A stretch of DNA of 23,021 nucleotides from an uncultured Eubacteriales bacterium (GCA_900555665.1 USLX01000020.1:1-23021); one strand, 5' to 3'; positions 15,336 to 22,906 are shown, counted from the stretch's first letter. Made by a program: numbers and translations. The notes: generated from the letters alone by a model not told the origin.

Positions 15336-15440
15336 GCTGTTTTTGCGCAACGCGGAATCCTCCTCCGCAAACCTGCGCGCTTTTGTTGAGATGCCTCTCC
15401 GGCGCGTAAAGCCCTTATACGTGCAAGACTCTATGTTGCT

Positions 15441-16088
15441 TTACAGCCGGAAGTGCTTCTTAAGTTCTTGGTTTTCCCCCAGCACCAGCAGCGTCATATC
15501 AGCGTCCAGCACAGTTTCGGGCGAGATGTTCACGTCGGTTTTGTTCTCCCGCTTCACACCGAGGATGTTGACGCCGTATTTTCTGCGGATGTCCAGCTCG
15601 CCGATGCTGCGGCCCTGCCAATCCTCCGGCACGGCAACCTCGATAATGGCGTGCTGCTCGTCCAGCTCAATGTAGCTGAAAATATGGTTGGCGGTATAGC
15701 GGATGGCCGCCCACTTCGCCAGCTGCTTTTCCGGGTAGGCGACCGCGTCCGCGCCGTTGCGCAGCAGAAATTTCGCCTGCACATCCCGCTCAGCGCGGGA
15801 TACCACATATTTTGCTCCCAGCTCCTTGAGCAGCGACGTCGTCTCCAGCGAATTCTGAAAATTTCCGCTGATGGTGACATAGCAGACATCGTAATTGCTC
15901 ACGCCCAGCGAGCGCAGAAAGTCCACACGGGTGCTGTCGCCGATCTGCGCGTTGGTGACAAAGGGCATACACTCGTTGACGCGCTCCTCGTCTTTGTCCA
16001 CTGCCATCACCTGATGGCCCAGCTCATTGAGCTGCATGGCAAGATGCCGCCCGAAGCGGCCCAGTCCGATCAATAATACCGTTTTCAT
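15441..16088 (-). CDS. ktrA: Potassium uptake regulatory subunit (KtrA/TrkA, RCK domain)
   Basis: A 215-residue cytoplasmic gating ring subunit. The RCK_N Rossmann domain has G8-x-G10-xx-G13 in LIGLGRFGRHLA and the acidic ribose-binding residue D31 in VMAVDKDEERV. The RCK_C domain begins near residue 140 (ELDEQHAIIEVAVPEDWQGR, then RKYGVNILGVKRENK). Single RCK_N-RCK_C architecture and size match KtrA/KtrC rather than double-domain E. coli TrkA. The start is preceded by AAAGGAG (complement). It follows ktrB by 12 bp in one leftward operon. In Bacillota, RCK_C of such proteins often binds c-di-AMP, which shuts potassium uptake; that is family knowledge, not visible here. Confidence 0.93.
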   Translation of the reverse strand: MKTVLLIGLGRFGRHLAMQLNELGHQVMAVDKDEERVNECMPFVTNAQIGDSTRVDFLRSLGVSNYDVCYVTISGNFQNSLETTSLLKELGAKYVVSRAERDVQAKFLLRNGADAVAYPEKQLAKWAAIRYTANHIFSYIELDEQHAIIEVAVPEDWQGRSIGELDIRRKYGVNILGVKRENKTDVNISPETVLDADMTLLVLGENQELKKHFRL

Positions 16089-16100
16089 CGTGTGCTCCTT

Positions 16101-17441
16101 TCAGCCTACGGTAATTTTCTCCTGCGGATAGCGGGCGTAAGTCAGATCATGCCCGGAGAATGCGGCGTAGATCAAGGTCAATCCGCCGACGCGCCCGAAA
16201 TACATCAGCAGGATGAGAATGCTCTGCGACAGGACTCCCAGCTGCGGCGTCAGCCCCAGCGTCAGGCCCACCGTACCGGCGGCGGACGCTGTTTCATAGA
16301 GACAGGCACCGAGGGGAAGCTCCTCCGCTGTGCTGATGACCGCCGCCCCCGCAAAGGTCAGCCCCAGATACAGCAGCAGAATGGCGGCGGCGTTGCGGAC
16401 AGTGGATGTCTCCAATCTGCGGTGGAAGAGCTGCGGATCCTCTCGCCTGCGGAAGGCGGCAATGGCGTTGGCAATGAGAACTGCCAGCGTCGTGACCTTC
16501 ATGCCGCCCGCCGTGGAGCCGGGTGCTCCGCCGGTGAGCATCAGCAAAATGGTGACCGCCTGAGAGGCATCCGTCATCTCCGTCAGATCCACTGTGTTAT
16601 AGCCGGCCGTCCGCGGCGTGACCGACTGAAAAAGGGAGGCCAATATCCGCTCTCCTATCGGCAGGTCCGCAAAATCCGTCAGGAAAAAGAGGACTGCCGG
16701 GAGCGCGATCAGCAGGGCCGTGGCGCTCAGAATGACCTTGCTCTGCATCCGGTAACGCCGCAGGTGCAGACCGTGCGTACAGACATCGTCCCACGTTAGA
16801 AAGCCGATGCCGCCCACGATGATCAGCAGCATGATAACGATGTTGACCAGCGGGTCTGCGGCATAGGCCGTCAGCGAGGGGTAGAAGGAATCCGTCCGCC
16901 CCAGAATATCGAAGCCCGCATTACAGAAAGCGGAAACGGAATGGAAAACGGACATCCATACGCCCCGCAGTCCATAATCCCGGCAGAAGATTGGCAGCAG
17001 CGCCAGCGCGCCCAGCAGCTCGACCAGAAAGGTCCCCTTGAGGATAAATCTCGTCAGGCGCACGATGCCGCCCACCGCGGGAGCGGAGATGGCGTCCTGC
17101 ATGGCGCTGCGCTCCTTGAGCGTGATGTTCCGTCCGGCGAGCATCAGGAACGTCACCGCACCGGTGATCACCCCCAGCCCGCCGATCTGGATCAGCAGCA
17201 AAATGACCGTCTGGCCGAAGGCAGACCAGTAGCTGCCGGTATCCTGCACCACCAGCCCCGTCACGCAGACAGCGGAGGTGGAGGTGAACAGTGCCTCATG
17301 AAACGGCGTCCAGACCCGCTGTACTGTGGCGATAGGCAGCATCAGCACCAGCGCCCCCAACAGGATCACACCCGCAAAGCCGAGGATCATGATTTGAAAA
17401 GAAGTCAGATGCCGCTTTAAGCGAAACACGGTCTCCGTCAC
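16101..17441 (-). CDS. ktrB: Potassium channel-like uptake subunit (KtrB/TrkH)
   Basis: A 446-residue membrane subunit with four M1-P-M2 repeats. The four selectivity-filter loops are visible in order: STSAVCVTGLVV, SVSAFCNAGFDI, SVTPRTAGYNTVD and ETASAAGTVGLTLG, each with the conserved filter glycine. The intramembrane gate region GGAPGSTAGGMKVTT lies in the third repeat. I choose GTG at 17441 (MTETVFRLKRHLTSF): AAGGAG at 17451-17456 is 9 bp upstream, whereas the GTG at 17450 directly abuts that site. It works with the KtrA ring encoded 12 bp downstream to import potassium (sodium-coupled or voltage-driven). Confidence 0.94.
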   Translation of the reverse strand: MTETVFRLKRHLTSFQIMILGFAGVILLGALVLMLPIATVQRVWTPFHEALFTSTSAVCVTGLVVQDTGSYWSAFGQTVILLLIQIGGLGVITGAVTFLMLAGRNITLKERSAMQDAISAPAVGGIVRLTRFILKGTFLVELLGALALLPIFCRDYGLRGVWMSVFHSVSAFCNAGFDILGRTDSFYPSLTAYAADPLVNIVIMLLIIVGGIGFLTWDDVCTHGLHLRRYRMQSKVILSATALLIALPAVLFFLTDFADLPIGERILASLFQSVTPRTAGYNTVDLTEMTDASQAVTILLMLTGGAPGSTAGGMKVTTLAVLIANAIAAFRRREDPQLFHRRLETSTVRNAAAILLLYLGLTFAGAAVISTAEELPLGACLYETASAAGTVGLTLGLTPQLGVLSQSILILLMYFGRVGGLTLIYAAFSGHDLTYARYPQEKITVG

Positions 17442-17485
17442 ATCACACACCTCCTTGAAACGATGGTACTCTCAATTTTCCGTAC

Positions 17486-17514
17486 AGTATAGCACAGCTT
17501 TTGCAATGTGTCTG
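17486..17514 (-). promoter_or_regulatory. Candidate extended -10 promoter for ktrB-ktrA
   Basis: On the complement, TGCTATACT carries an extended -10 (TATACT at 17491-17486) about 45 bp before the GTG start. The -35 position (CAGACA, 17514-17509) is weak, so the call rests on the extended -10. Confidence 0.4.
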
Positions 17515-17551
17515 TATGTATCTTGTAAAATTTTCAGGTGCAGAGTCCTTA

Positions 17552-17648
17552 TTTGCAGCCCAGAGACGGGCTGCAAAGCTGCGGTTGACAGACTTTGGTG
17601 CATAGAATTCTCCGCGTGACCTGTAAATCTTTCCTAATTTTTTACAGG
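17552..17648. other. Two strong hairpins in the ktrB/ltaS-like divergent spacer
   Basis: The 313-bp spacer 17442-17754 has no convincing gene. It holds TTTGCAGCCC/GGGCTGCAAA (17552-17561/17568-17577), a perfect 10-bp stem with 6-nt loop, and CCTGTAAA/TTTACAGG (17620-17627/17641-17648), an 8-bp stem. Neither has a clear U-tract. They could belong to a small RNA or to a regulatory RNA; I tried the c-di-AMP (ydaO) riboswitch pattern and did not find its conserved blocks. Confidence 0.4.
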
Positions 17649-17653
17649 AACCC

Positions 17654-17682
17654 TTGCCTTTTTTCAATATTTGTTCTAAGAT
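17654..17682 (+). promoter_or_regulatory. Candidate promoter for the LTA-synthase-like gene
   Basis: TTGCCT (17654-17659), 17-bp spacer, TAAGAT (17677-17682), about 72 bp upstream of ATG 17755. Confidence 0.45.
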
Positions 17683-17754
17683 AAGCTCTCTGTCTGTCAT
17701 ATTCAGCTAAAATTCTACGAAGCTTTTTAAAAAAGCCCCAACGGGAGAACTAAT

Positions 17755-20421
17755 ATGCTCAAAGAAAAAACATCCGATGTATCCATGACAAATACAAATC
17801 AAGGCTCTGGCACTGCTGCTGAAGCGGCAGTGCCCATGAGCCATGGCCTTTGGAATACGTGGCGCAAAAATCTCCTGCTGTTCTGCCTGACCGGCGTTTA
17901 TGTGGAGCTGTGCCTGCATCTGTGCGTATTCGGCTCGATGGACCGGTACGCGGGATATCCTGTCCTGTTTGGCCTGCTGGGTGGCGCACTCTGCACGCTG
18001 GTAGTCTCAAGCCTGCCAAAGGTTCTGCGCCAGATCACAGGGGTTCTCCTGGTCGCGGCACAGGTGCTGCTGGCCGAGGTGCAGCTGGTCTATCACTGCA
18101 TCTTCGGAGATTTCATGCCCGTCAGCCAGATCGGCATGGGCGGAAATGTGGTCGTCAATTTCAACTCGCAGCTTCTCTATGGGATCCGCCAAAATCTGCT
18201 GAAGATCCTGCTCCTCCTGCTGCCGCTGATTGCCGTGATCCTTTGCCTTATCTTGCGGAGGGCGCAGGCTCTGAAGCTGCGGCTGCGCTGGAAGCAGGCA
18301 CTGGCCTCCTTTGCCGTGCTCCTCGCACTGCTGCTGACGGTCACGGGACTCATGTATGTTGGACGGGACAACGCCTTTTCCGTCTATCGTACCTTCACCA
18401 ATGTGAACACCTCCACCGACAGCAGTTATAAAAAAATCGGTATGCTGGCCACCACGGCGCAGGAGCTTCGATACATGCTCTTCAGCGGCAGCGGCAGTAT
18501 TATGATCACGCCGTCGTCCTTGAATATAAGCGATGTTCCGCGGACATACAGCAGCAACTCCTATAACGTGATCGAAAGCATCGATTTTACGGCTCTTGCA
18601 GACAGTACCGACAGCGATATTCTCAAGGCCACAGACGAGTATCTATCAAATGCAACACCCACCCGCAAAAACAACTACACAGGACTTCTTAAGGACTATA
18701 ACCTCATCACCATCTGCGCCGAGAGCTTCTGCCCGTGGTTTATCAGCGAGGAGCTGACGCCGACGCTCTACAAGCTGAGCCATACGGGTATTCTCTTTGA
18801 AAATTACTATGGCACGTTCCAGTCCGTCACCACCAACGGCGAATACACCATGTGCATGGGGCTTTATCCGGATATGTCCCGCACGAAGACGGATTCCAGC
18901 TTCAATGTGGCGGGCACCAACTATCTGCCGTTCTGCCTGGGCAATGCGCTCAAGGGCATGGGCTATCAGGCCTGGGCCTATCACGACTACATTGGAGATT
19001 TCTACAACCGAAATATCACCCACGCCAACATGGGCTACACGTTCAAGGCGGCGGATTCCGGTCTGGCCATGAAGATCGACTGGCCCTCCTCCGATCTGGA
19101 GATGATGGAGGCCTCCGTAGACGACTACATCAACAGCGGAGAACCCTTCCACGCCTATTACATGACCTTCAGCGGTCACTACCAGTACAACTGGGACAAC
19201 GCCATGAGCGCCAAAAACCGCGACGCGGTGAAGGATCTGCCCTATTCCGAGCCGGTGAAGGCGTACATTGCCTGTAATCTGGAACTGGAGTATGCGCTGG
19301 AGTACCTGATGCAGCGGCTGGAGGAAGCTGGCGTTGCCGACAAGACCTGCATCGCCCTGACCAACGACCACTACCCTTACGGCCTGACCGAAGACGAGTA
19401 CAACGAGCTGGCCGGGCAGACGCTGGACACCACCTTTGAGAAGTACCGCAACAGCTTCATCTGCTATGTTCCCGGCCTTTCAGAGAACATCGTAGTGGAT
19501 GAATACTGCTCCACGGCGGACATCTTGCCGACACTGCTGAATCTCTTCGGCGTGGACTACGATTCCCGCCTGCTGGCGGGCACCGATGTACTCTCCAGCG
19601 GCCTCCATGTAGCGGTGCTGTCGGATAAGTCCTTTCTGACGAAGGCCTTCCGCTATGACGCCGGTACGGAAACCGTGATCCCCGCCGACGAGAATACCAC
19701 AGTCTCCGGCAAGCTGGCGGAAGCCTACCGGCTCTATGTGGACAGCCGGTTCCAGCTCTCCGGCAACATTCTCAACAGCGATTACTACGCCCACGTCTTT
19801 TCCAAAGAGTCCAGCGGCGGGACCCTTGCAGACACGGTGGTATTCACGGACATCAAGAGCATTTTCAATCAGGCCAGCGTCCTCTATATGTACCGCAAGG
19901 GCTATGTGGAGCCGGAAGCGCCGGACACCTTCGGCGGCAAGGCCACGGCAAGACTGGGTGAGTTTGTCGATGTGCTCTACCGCATCGCGGGCCGGCCGGA
20001 AACGGACAACACCGCCCTTCCGGCTGACTACGAAAACGAGGAATTCAACGCGACCCATCCCTATTATAATGCCGTGTGCTGGGCCTATCAGACAAGGCTG
20101 CTCCGACAGAATGATCCCAATGCCGAATACGATGACAAGGTGGACTATCAGACGGCATGCGTACTGATTCGCCGCTACGCGATCATGGCAGGCGTCGATA
20201 CCGGCGTGGATCAGATGCAGCTCAGGCAGCTCCTTCGAGATAACCCCGATCTCAACAGAGAGGCAGCCAAAGCGATGCTCTGGTGCGATGCAAAGGACAT
20301 CACCACCCGGGACAGCAGCCTTGACGAGCTGCTGGCATCCGCTGGCACCCGCATCAGCCGCTACCAGATGACGTCGTTCCTGTTCTACCTCTGCACCTAC
20401 GAGCTGGATATTGGCAGCTGA
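17755..20421 (+). CDS. LTA synthase-like sulfatase-fold membrane enzyme with C-terminal SLH-like repeats
   Basis: An 888-residue protein, start supported by GGGAG 7 bp upstream. Layout: five predicted membrane spans between about residues 38 and 205, then a large outside catalytic domain of the alkaline phosphatase/LtaS superfamily (about 310-640). Metal and catalytic positions by alignment from memory: E323 in ICAESFCPW, nucleophile T359 in SVTTNGEYTMCMGLYPD, H475 in FSGHYQYN, D538-H539 in TNDHYPYG. LtaS enzymes polymerise glycerol phosphate from phosphatidylglycerol. The last 170 residues (about 715-888) look like degenerate S-layer homology repeats: LGEFVDVLYRIAGRPE, HPYYNAVCWAYQTRLLRQND, TACVLIRRYAIMAG and RISRYQMTSFLFYL. 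SLH modules anchor proteins to secondary cell wall polymer outside the cell, matching the topology. The fusion is unusual; LtaS normally lacks it. The exact polymer made is unknown. Confidence 0.88.
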   Translation: MLKEKTSDVSMTNTNQGSGTAAEAAVPMSHGLWNTWRKNLLLFCLTGVYVELCLHLCVFGSMDRYAGYPVLFGLLGGALCTLVVSSLPKVLRQITGVLLVAAQVLLAEVQLVYHCIFGDFMPVSQIGMGGNVVVNFNSQLLYGIRQNLLKILLLLLPLIAVILCLILRRAQALKLRLRWKQALASFAVLLALLLTVTGLMYVGRDNAFSVYRTFTNVNTSTDSSYKKIGMLATTAQELRYMLFSGSGSIMITPSSLNISDVPRTYSSNSYNVIESIDFTALADSTDSDILKATDEYLSNATPTRKNNYTGLLKDYNLITICAESFCPWFISEELTPTLYKLSHTGILFENYYGTFQSVTTNGEYTMCMGLYPDMSRTKTDSSFNVAGTNYLPFCLGNALKGMGYQAWAYHDYIGDFYNRNITHANMGYTFKAADSGLAMKIDWPSSDLEMMEASVDDYINSGEPFHAYYMTFSGHYQYNWDNAMSAKNRDAVKDLPYSEPVKAYIACNLELEYALEYLMQRLEEAGVADKTCIALTNDHYPYGLTEDEYNELAGQTLDTTFEKYRNSFICYVPGLSENIVVDEYCSTADILPTLLNLFGVDYDSRLLAGTDVLSSGLHVAVLSDKSFLTKAFRYDAGTETVIPADENTTVSGKLAEAYRLYVDSRFQLSGNILNSDYYAHVFSKESSGGTLADTVVFTDIKSIFNQASVLYMYRKGYVEPEAPDTFGGKATARLGEFVDVLYRIAGRPETDNTALPADYENEEFNATHPYYNAVCWAYQTRLLRQNDPNAEYDDKVDYQTACVLIRRYAIMAGVDTGVDQMQLRQLLRDNPDLNREAAKAMLWCDAKDITTRDSSLDELLASAGTRISRYQMTSFLFYLCTYELDIGS

Positions 20422-20561
20422 GCATGCGGCGCAGATCCTGCCGGAGAAGTGTTCCGCGACCGATTCGCAAAAAGAGTCGCCTTTCTCGGCTGTGCACCGG
20501 AAGATACCCATTCGATGTCACACTACGCTTAACGTTGGAATAAGTAAACATACTCACAAGC

Positions 20562-20637
20562 ATTACACTCAGTGTAGACCTAACGTAAATTCAGATCATT
20601 CTGTGTTTACGAAAGTTTACATTGAGTGTAATTTTTT
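20562..20637. repeat. 71-bp nested palindrome upstream of the HTH-like gene
   Basis: The outer arms ATTACACTCAGTGTAGAC (20562-20579) and GTTTACATTGAGTGTAAT (20615-20632) are complementary at 16 of 18 positions. The inner arms CGTAAATTCAG (20584-20594) and CTGTGTTTACG (20601-20611) are complementary at 9 of 11, with a 6-nt loop, nearly the same axis. Each outer arm also contains its own dyad: TACACTCAGTGTA (20564-20576, perfect) and TACATTGAGTGTA (20618-20630, one mismatch), centres 54 bp apart. TTTTTT follows. It may be a long terminator for the LTA-synthase-like gene, a double operator with looping, or a recombination/replication structure. The rest of the 315-bp spacer 20422-20736 shows only a short imperfect hairpin near 20460-20485. 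Confidence 0.7.
20606..20634 (+). promoter_or_regulatory. Candidate promoter overlapped by the right palindrome arm
   Basis: TTTACG (20606-20611), 17-bp spacer and TAATTT (20629-20634). The dyad TTACATTGAGTGTAA (20617-20631) covers the spacer and start of the -10, the position expected for a repressor operator. The downstream gene begins at 20737. Confidence 0.35.
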
Positions 20638-20736
20638 CTGCCTTGAATGGGTGGTCAAACAGGGCCGGTTTTCTACATTTATCACGAAGGAATGAGACAT
20701 CCACCCCCTATTCTCACACGAAAGAAGGAGTTTGAT

Positions 20737-21387
20737 TTGAGCAAACGAAAACACGGACCTACGATTGTACCGGCCTTATCCGCCAAGGTGGATAACAAAG
20801 AAAAACGATTCATTCAGGTTGGAAACTCACAGCTCCTCTCCAAGCAGTTCCACGCACTCAGCACCGGCAGCCGGTTTCTCTATTTCTGCATGGCCATGGA
20901 GAGCGGCGGAAGGAAGAATCTCATTCTTCCACAAAAGGACGCAAAAATGGCTCAAGGGGTAAACCCGCGTAGCCGTCTGATCCATTTCAGCAAGAACAGC
21001 AGCTTTCATTATTTCACCGTCGATGAGATGGGCCTGCGGTTAATGAAACTGACGCTGGATGAAACGATGCTGTATCGGTTTCAGCGGTACTTGCAGCAAA
21101 ACGGCATTTGCAAAGCATCTATGCTTCCGCTGTATCTGTTCAGTCTGGAGCTGCTTTCGGAGGCGTATGCCTTGAAAAAGGGGAAGCAAATGCGGGCAGA
21201 GCTGGATAGAGGCGCATTGTTTTCGTGCCAGGCAGATGTTGTAAAACGGATCTGCAACACAGAACCCAATCTGATCACGATCCCAGACAAATGGCTGCTG
21301 GACTTGGATACGGAAAGAGATGATCGCTCAGACGAACTCTTACTTTCCCCAAATGCTACGTTTCTAAGTCAACAGTCCGGAATGTAA
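20737..21387 (+). CDS. Uncharacterised element protein, possible DNA-binding N-terminus
   Basis: A protein of 216 residues. The TTG at 20737 (MSKRKHGPTIVPALSAK) is chosen as start because AAGGAG at 20725-20730 is 6 bp upstream. I do not recognise a named family. Residues about 25-70 (KRFIQVGNSQLLSKQFHALS, then GSRFLYFCMAMESGGRKNLI) resemble the winged-helix-like N-terminal region of small proteins encoded beside xis/int in Bacillota islands, some of them replication or control proteins; the resemblance is from memory. The middle (FHYFTVDEMGLRLMKLTLDE) and leucine-rich stretch (SMLPLYLFSLELLSEAYALK) are helical. It lies just downstream of the 71-bp palindrome and 18 bp before xis, so it may bind the palindrome or control excision. 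Confidence 0.6.
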   Translation: MSKRKHGPTIVPALSAKVDNKEKRFIQVGNSQLLSKQFHALSTGSRFLYFCMAMESGGRKNLILPQKDAKMAQGVNPRSRLIHFSKNSSFHYFTVDEMGLRLMKLTLDETMLYRFQRYLQQNGICKASMLPLYLFSLELLSEAYALKKGKQMRAELDRGALFSCQADVVKRICNTEPNLITIPDKWLLDLDTERDDRSDELLLSPNATFLSQQSGM

Positions 21388-21405
21388 CACACAGGTGGTA
21401 ACAGT

Positions 21406-21609
21406 ATGGTCGAGGAATTGCAAGTGCCGATCCATCTCAAAATGACGCTGACGATTAAGGAAGCCGCAGCATACAGCAACATTGGGATCAACAAGATCGA
21501 GAGTATGCTGCGCAGTCCGAATTGCCCGTTTGTTCTCTATGTTGGGTCCAAAAAGCTGGTCAAACGCAGGGAGTTCGAGCAATATATCAGCCATAAGTTG
21601 ATGACTTGA
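21406..21609 (+). CDS. xis: Excisionase (Tn916 Xis type)
   Basis: A 67-residue basic winged-helix protein: MTLTIKEAAAYSNIGINKIE (HTH_17/MerR-like helix-turn-helix) then VLYVGSKKLVKRREFEQYIS, the wing and helix typical of Tn916-family excisionases. These bind near the element ends and steer the integrase to excision. AGGTGG lies about 10 bp upstream of the ATG. It sits 91 bp before int in the usual xis-int order. Confidence 0.88.
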   Translation: MVEELQVPIHLKMTLTIKEAAAYSNIGINKIESMLRSPNCPFVLYVGSKKLVKRREFEQYISHKLMT

Positions 21610-21617
21610 CGGTAAGT

Positions 21618-21685
21618 TCACTATTGAGAAAAGAAAGTCCTTGTGCTACAATTATAAAATGCATAGGGGCTTCTTCTCATAGTGA
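21618..21685. repeat. Inverted repeat flanking the int promoter
   Basis: TCACTATTGAGAA (21618-21630) and TTCTCATAGTGA (21674-21685) are inverted copies with one extra base in the left arm. The left arm includes the -35 (TTGAGA); the right arm ends 1 bp before the int ribosome site. This arrangement could form a leader hairpin hiding the ribosome site or a pair of protein sites. Confidence 0.55.
21624..21652 (+). promoter_or_regulatory. Promoter of the integrase gene
   Basis: TTGAGA (21624-21629), 17-bp spacer, TACAAT (21647-21652) with an extended -10 TGC directly before it. AAAGGAG (21687-21693) is the ribosome site, 7 bp before ATG 21701. Confidence 0.65.
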
Positions 21686-21700
21686 GAAAGGAGTTTCCGA

Positions 21701-22906
21701 ATGGGTAAAAGTTTACGAGGCAAAGAATGCGGCAAGGGTATCTGCCAGAGAAAGGACGGATTATATAGCGCAAGATTTGTAAGCAGCGAAAGAAAGCGTC
21801 AGGTCAAGTGCTTTTCCTCACTTCTGGAAGCCCGGAACTGGCTGGAAGATGCAAAGTATGCAGACCGTCATGAGGATGTGTTTGCTCCGCCGGATATGAC
21901 GGTAACAGAATGGTTTGAGTTCTGGATCAGCCACATCGTGGGAGACTTAGCGCCGAACACAAAGAGAAATTACCGGGAGCGGTATGAGTACAATGTAAAA
22001 CCCGTGATTGGTAAGATGCGGCTCACAGATGTCAAGCCGATGCACTGCAAGATGGTTTTCAACCGAATGGAAGCATCGTATGCCGGTTCAACGATCCGCC
22101 AGACATATATTGCTATGGGAACGATGTTTCGGGCTGCTGTGATGAACGACATGATCCAGAAGCATCCGATGGACGGCGTTCGCTTTACCAAGCCCGTCCG
22201 CGCTGTGGATGATATCAAATGTCTTACAACGGATGAGCAGCAGAAATTTATGGAAGCGGCCAAACGCTCCCACAACTATGCGCAGTATGCCTTGATTTTA
22301 GAAACAGGGCTGCGGACAGGTGAAGTGATCGGGCTGACATGGGATGCCATCGACTGGAAAGCAAGAACTCTTACGGTAAATAAGACGCTGGAGTTTCGGC
22401 ATAAACAGAAGGTGTGGCGCGCAGGTCCTCCCAAAACGCAGCAGAGCTATCGCACCATCCCGCTGACAAGCCATGCTTACGACATCTTGAAACAGCTCTA
22501 TTCTCAGGTTTCGGAGCGAAAGGAATCTGAACTGCTCAACTCCACGCTGGAATACATGGATCGGCGCACGGGAGAAACTGCAAGCCTGTGTATGCGTGAT
22601 CTTGTTTTTATCAACTGGCGTACCGGGGAACCGGCAAAGAACAGTTCCTATGATACCCACCTTTACAAACTGTGCGATGAGGCAGGAATCCAGCGATTCT
22701 GCATGCACGCATTGCGCCACACCTATGCAACGCGTGCAATCGAAAGCGGGATGCAGCCAAAAGTGCTGCAAAATTTGCTCGGTCATGCCAGCATCAAAAC
22801 GACGATGGATCGCTACGTTCATGTGACGAATGATTCCATGTCAAAAGCCGTATTACAATTTGAAAAAGTGCAGCAAAATCAAAATGGTACAGTAATGGTA
22901 CAGTAA
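21701..22906 (+). CDS. int: Tyrosine recombinase, Tn916-type integrase
   Basis: A 401-residue integrase, close to the length of Tn916 Int. The N-terminal arm-binding domain is at about residues 8-55 (GICQRKDGLYSARFVSSERK, then LLEARNWLEDAKY), the core-binding SAM-like domain at about 65-165 (MTVTEWFEFWISHIVGDLAP), and the catalytic domain from about 175. Catalytic residues are R205 (ETGLRTGEV), H336 and R339 (HALRHTYAT), H362 (LLGHASIKTT) and Y372 (MDRYVHV), with a candidate Lys in TVNKTLEF, so it appears intact. The last codons (NGTVMVQ) overlap the right TGGTACAGT pair, and the right attachment core lies 50 bp past the stop. Confidence 0.96.
   Translation: MGKSLRGKECGKGICQRKDGLYSARFVSSERKRQVKCFSSLLEARNWLEDAKYADRHEDVFAPPDMTVTEWFEFWISHIVGDLAPNTKRNYRERYEYNVKPVIGKMRLTDVKPMHCKMVFNRMEASYAGSTIRQTYIAMGTMFRAAVMNDMIQKHPMDGVRFTKPVRAVDDIKCLTTDEQQKFMEAAKRSHNYAQYALILETGLRTGEVIGLTWDAIDWKARTLTVNKTLEFRHKQKVWRAGPPKTQQSYRTIPLTSHAYDILKQLYSQVSERKESELLNSTLEYMDRRTGETASLCMRDLVFINWRTGEPAKNSSYDTHLYKLCDEAGIQRFCMHALRHTYATRAIESGMQPKVLQNLLGHASIKTTMDRYVHVTNDSMSKAVLQFEKVQQNQNGTVMVQ
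22885..22904 (+). repeat. Right arm-type repeat pair, overlapping int 3' end
   Basis: TGGTACAGT at 22885-22893 and 22896-22904, 11 bp apart, 52 bp inside the right core. It is nearly identical to the left pair and in the same orientation. Confidence 0.6.

Noticed and set aside
17443..17700. Leftward 85-codon frame upstream of ktrB
   Set aside because: No ribosome site, no recognisable domain, and it runs into the ktrB ribosome site; the region is better explained as spacer with hairpins.
17460..17700. c-di-AMP (ydaO) riboswitch upstream of ktrB
   Set aside because: Expected from context, but the conserved GGGGAACC, GGGUGAAUC and CCGAAUCCGUCAGCUAACC blocks are not present, and the best promoter lies downstream of the hairpins.
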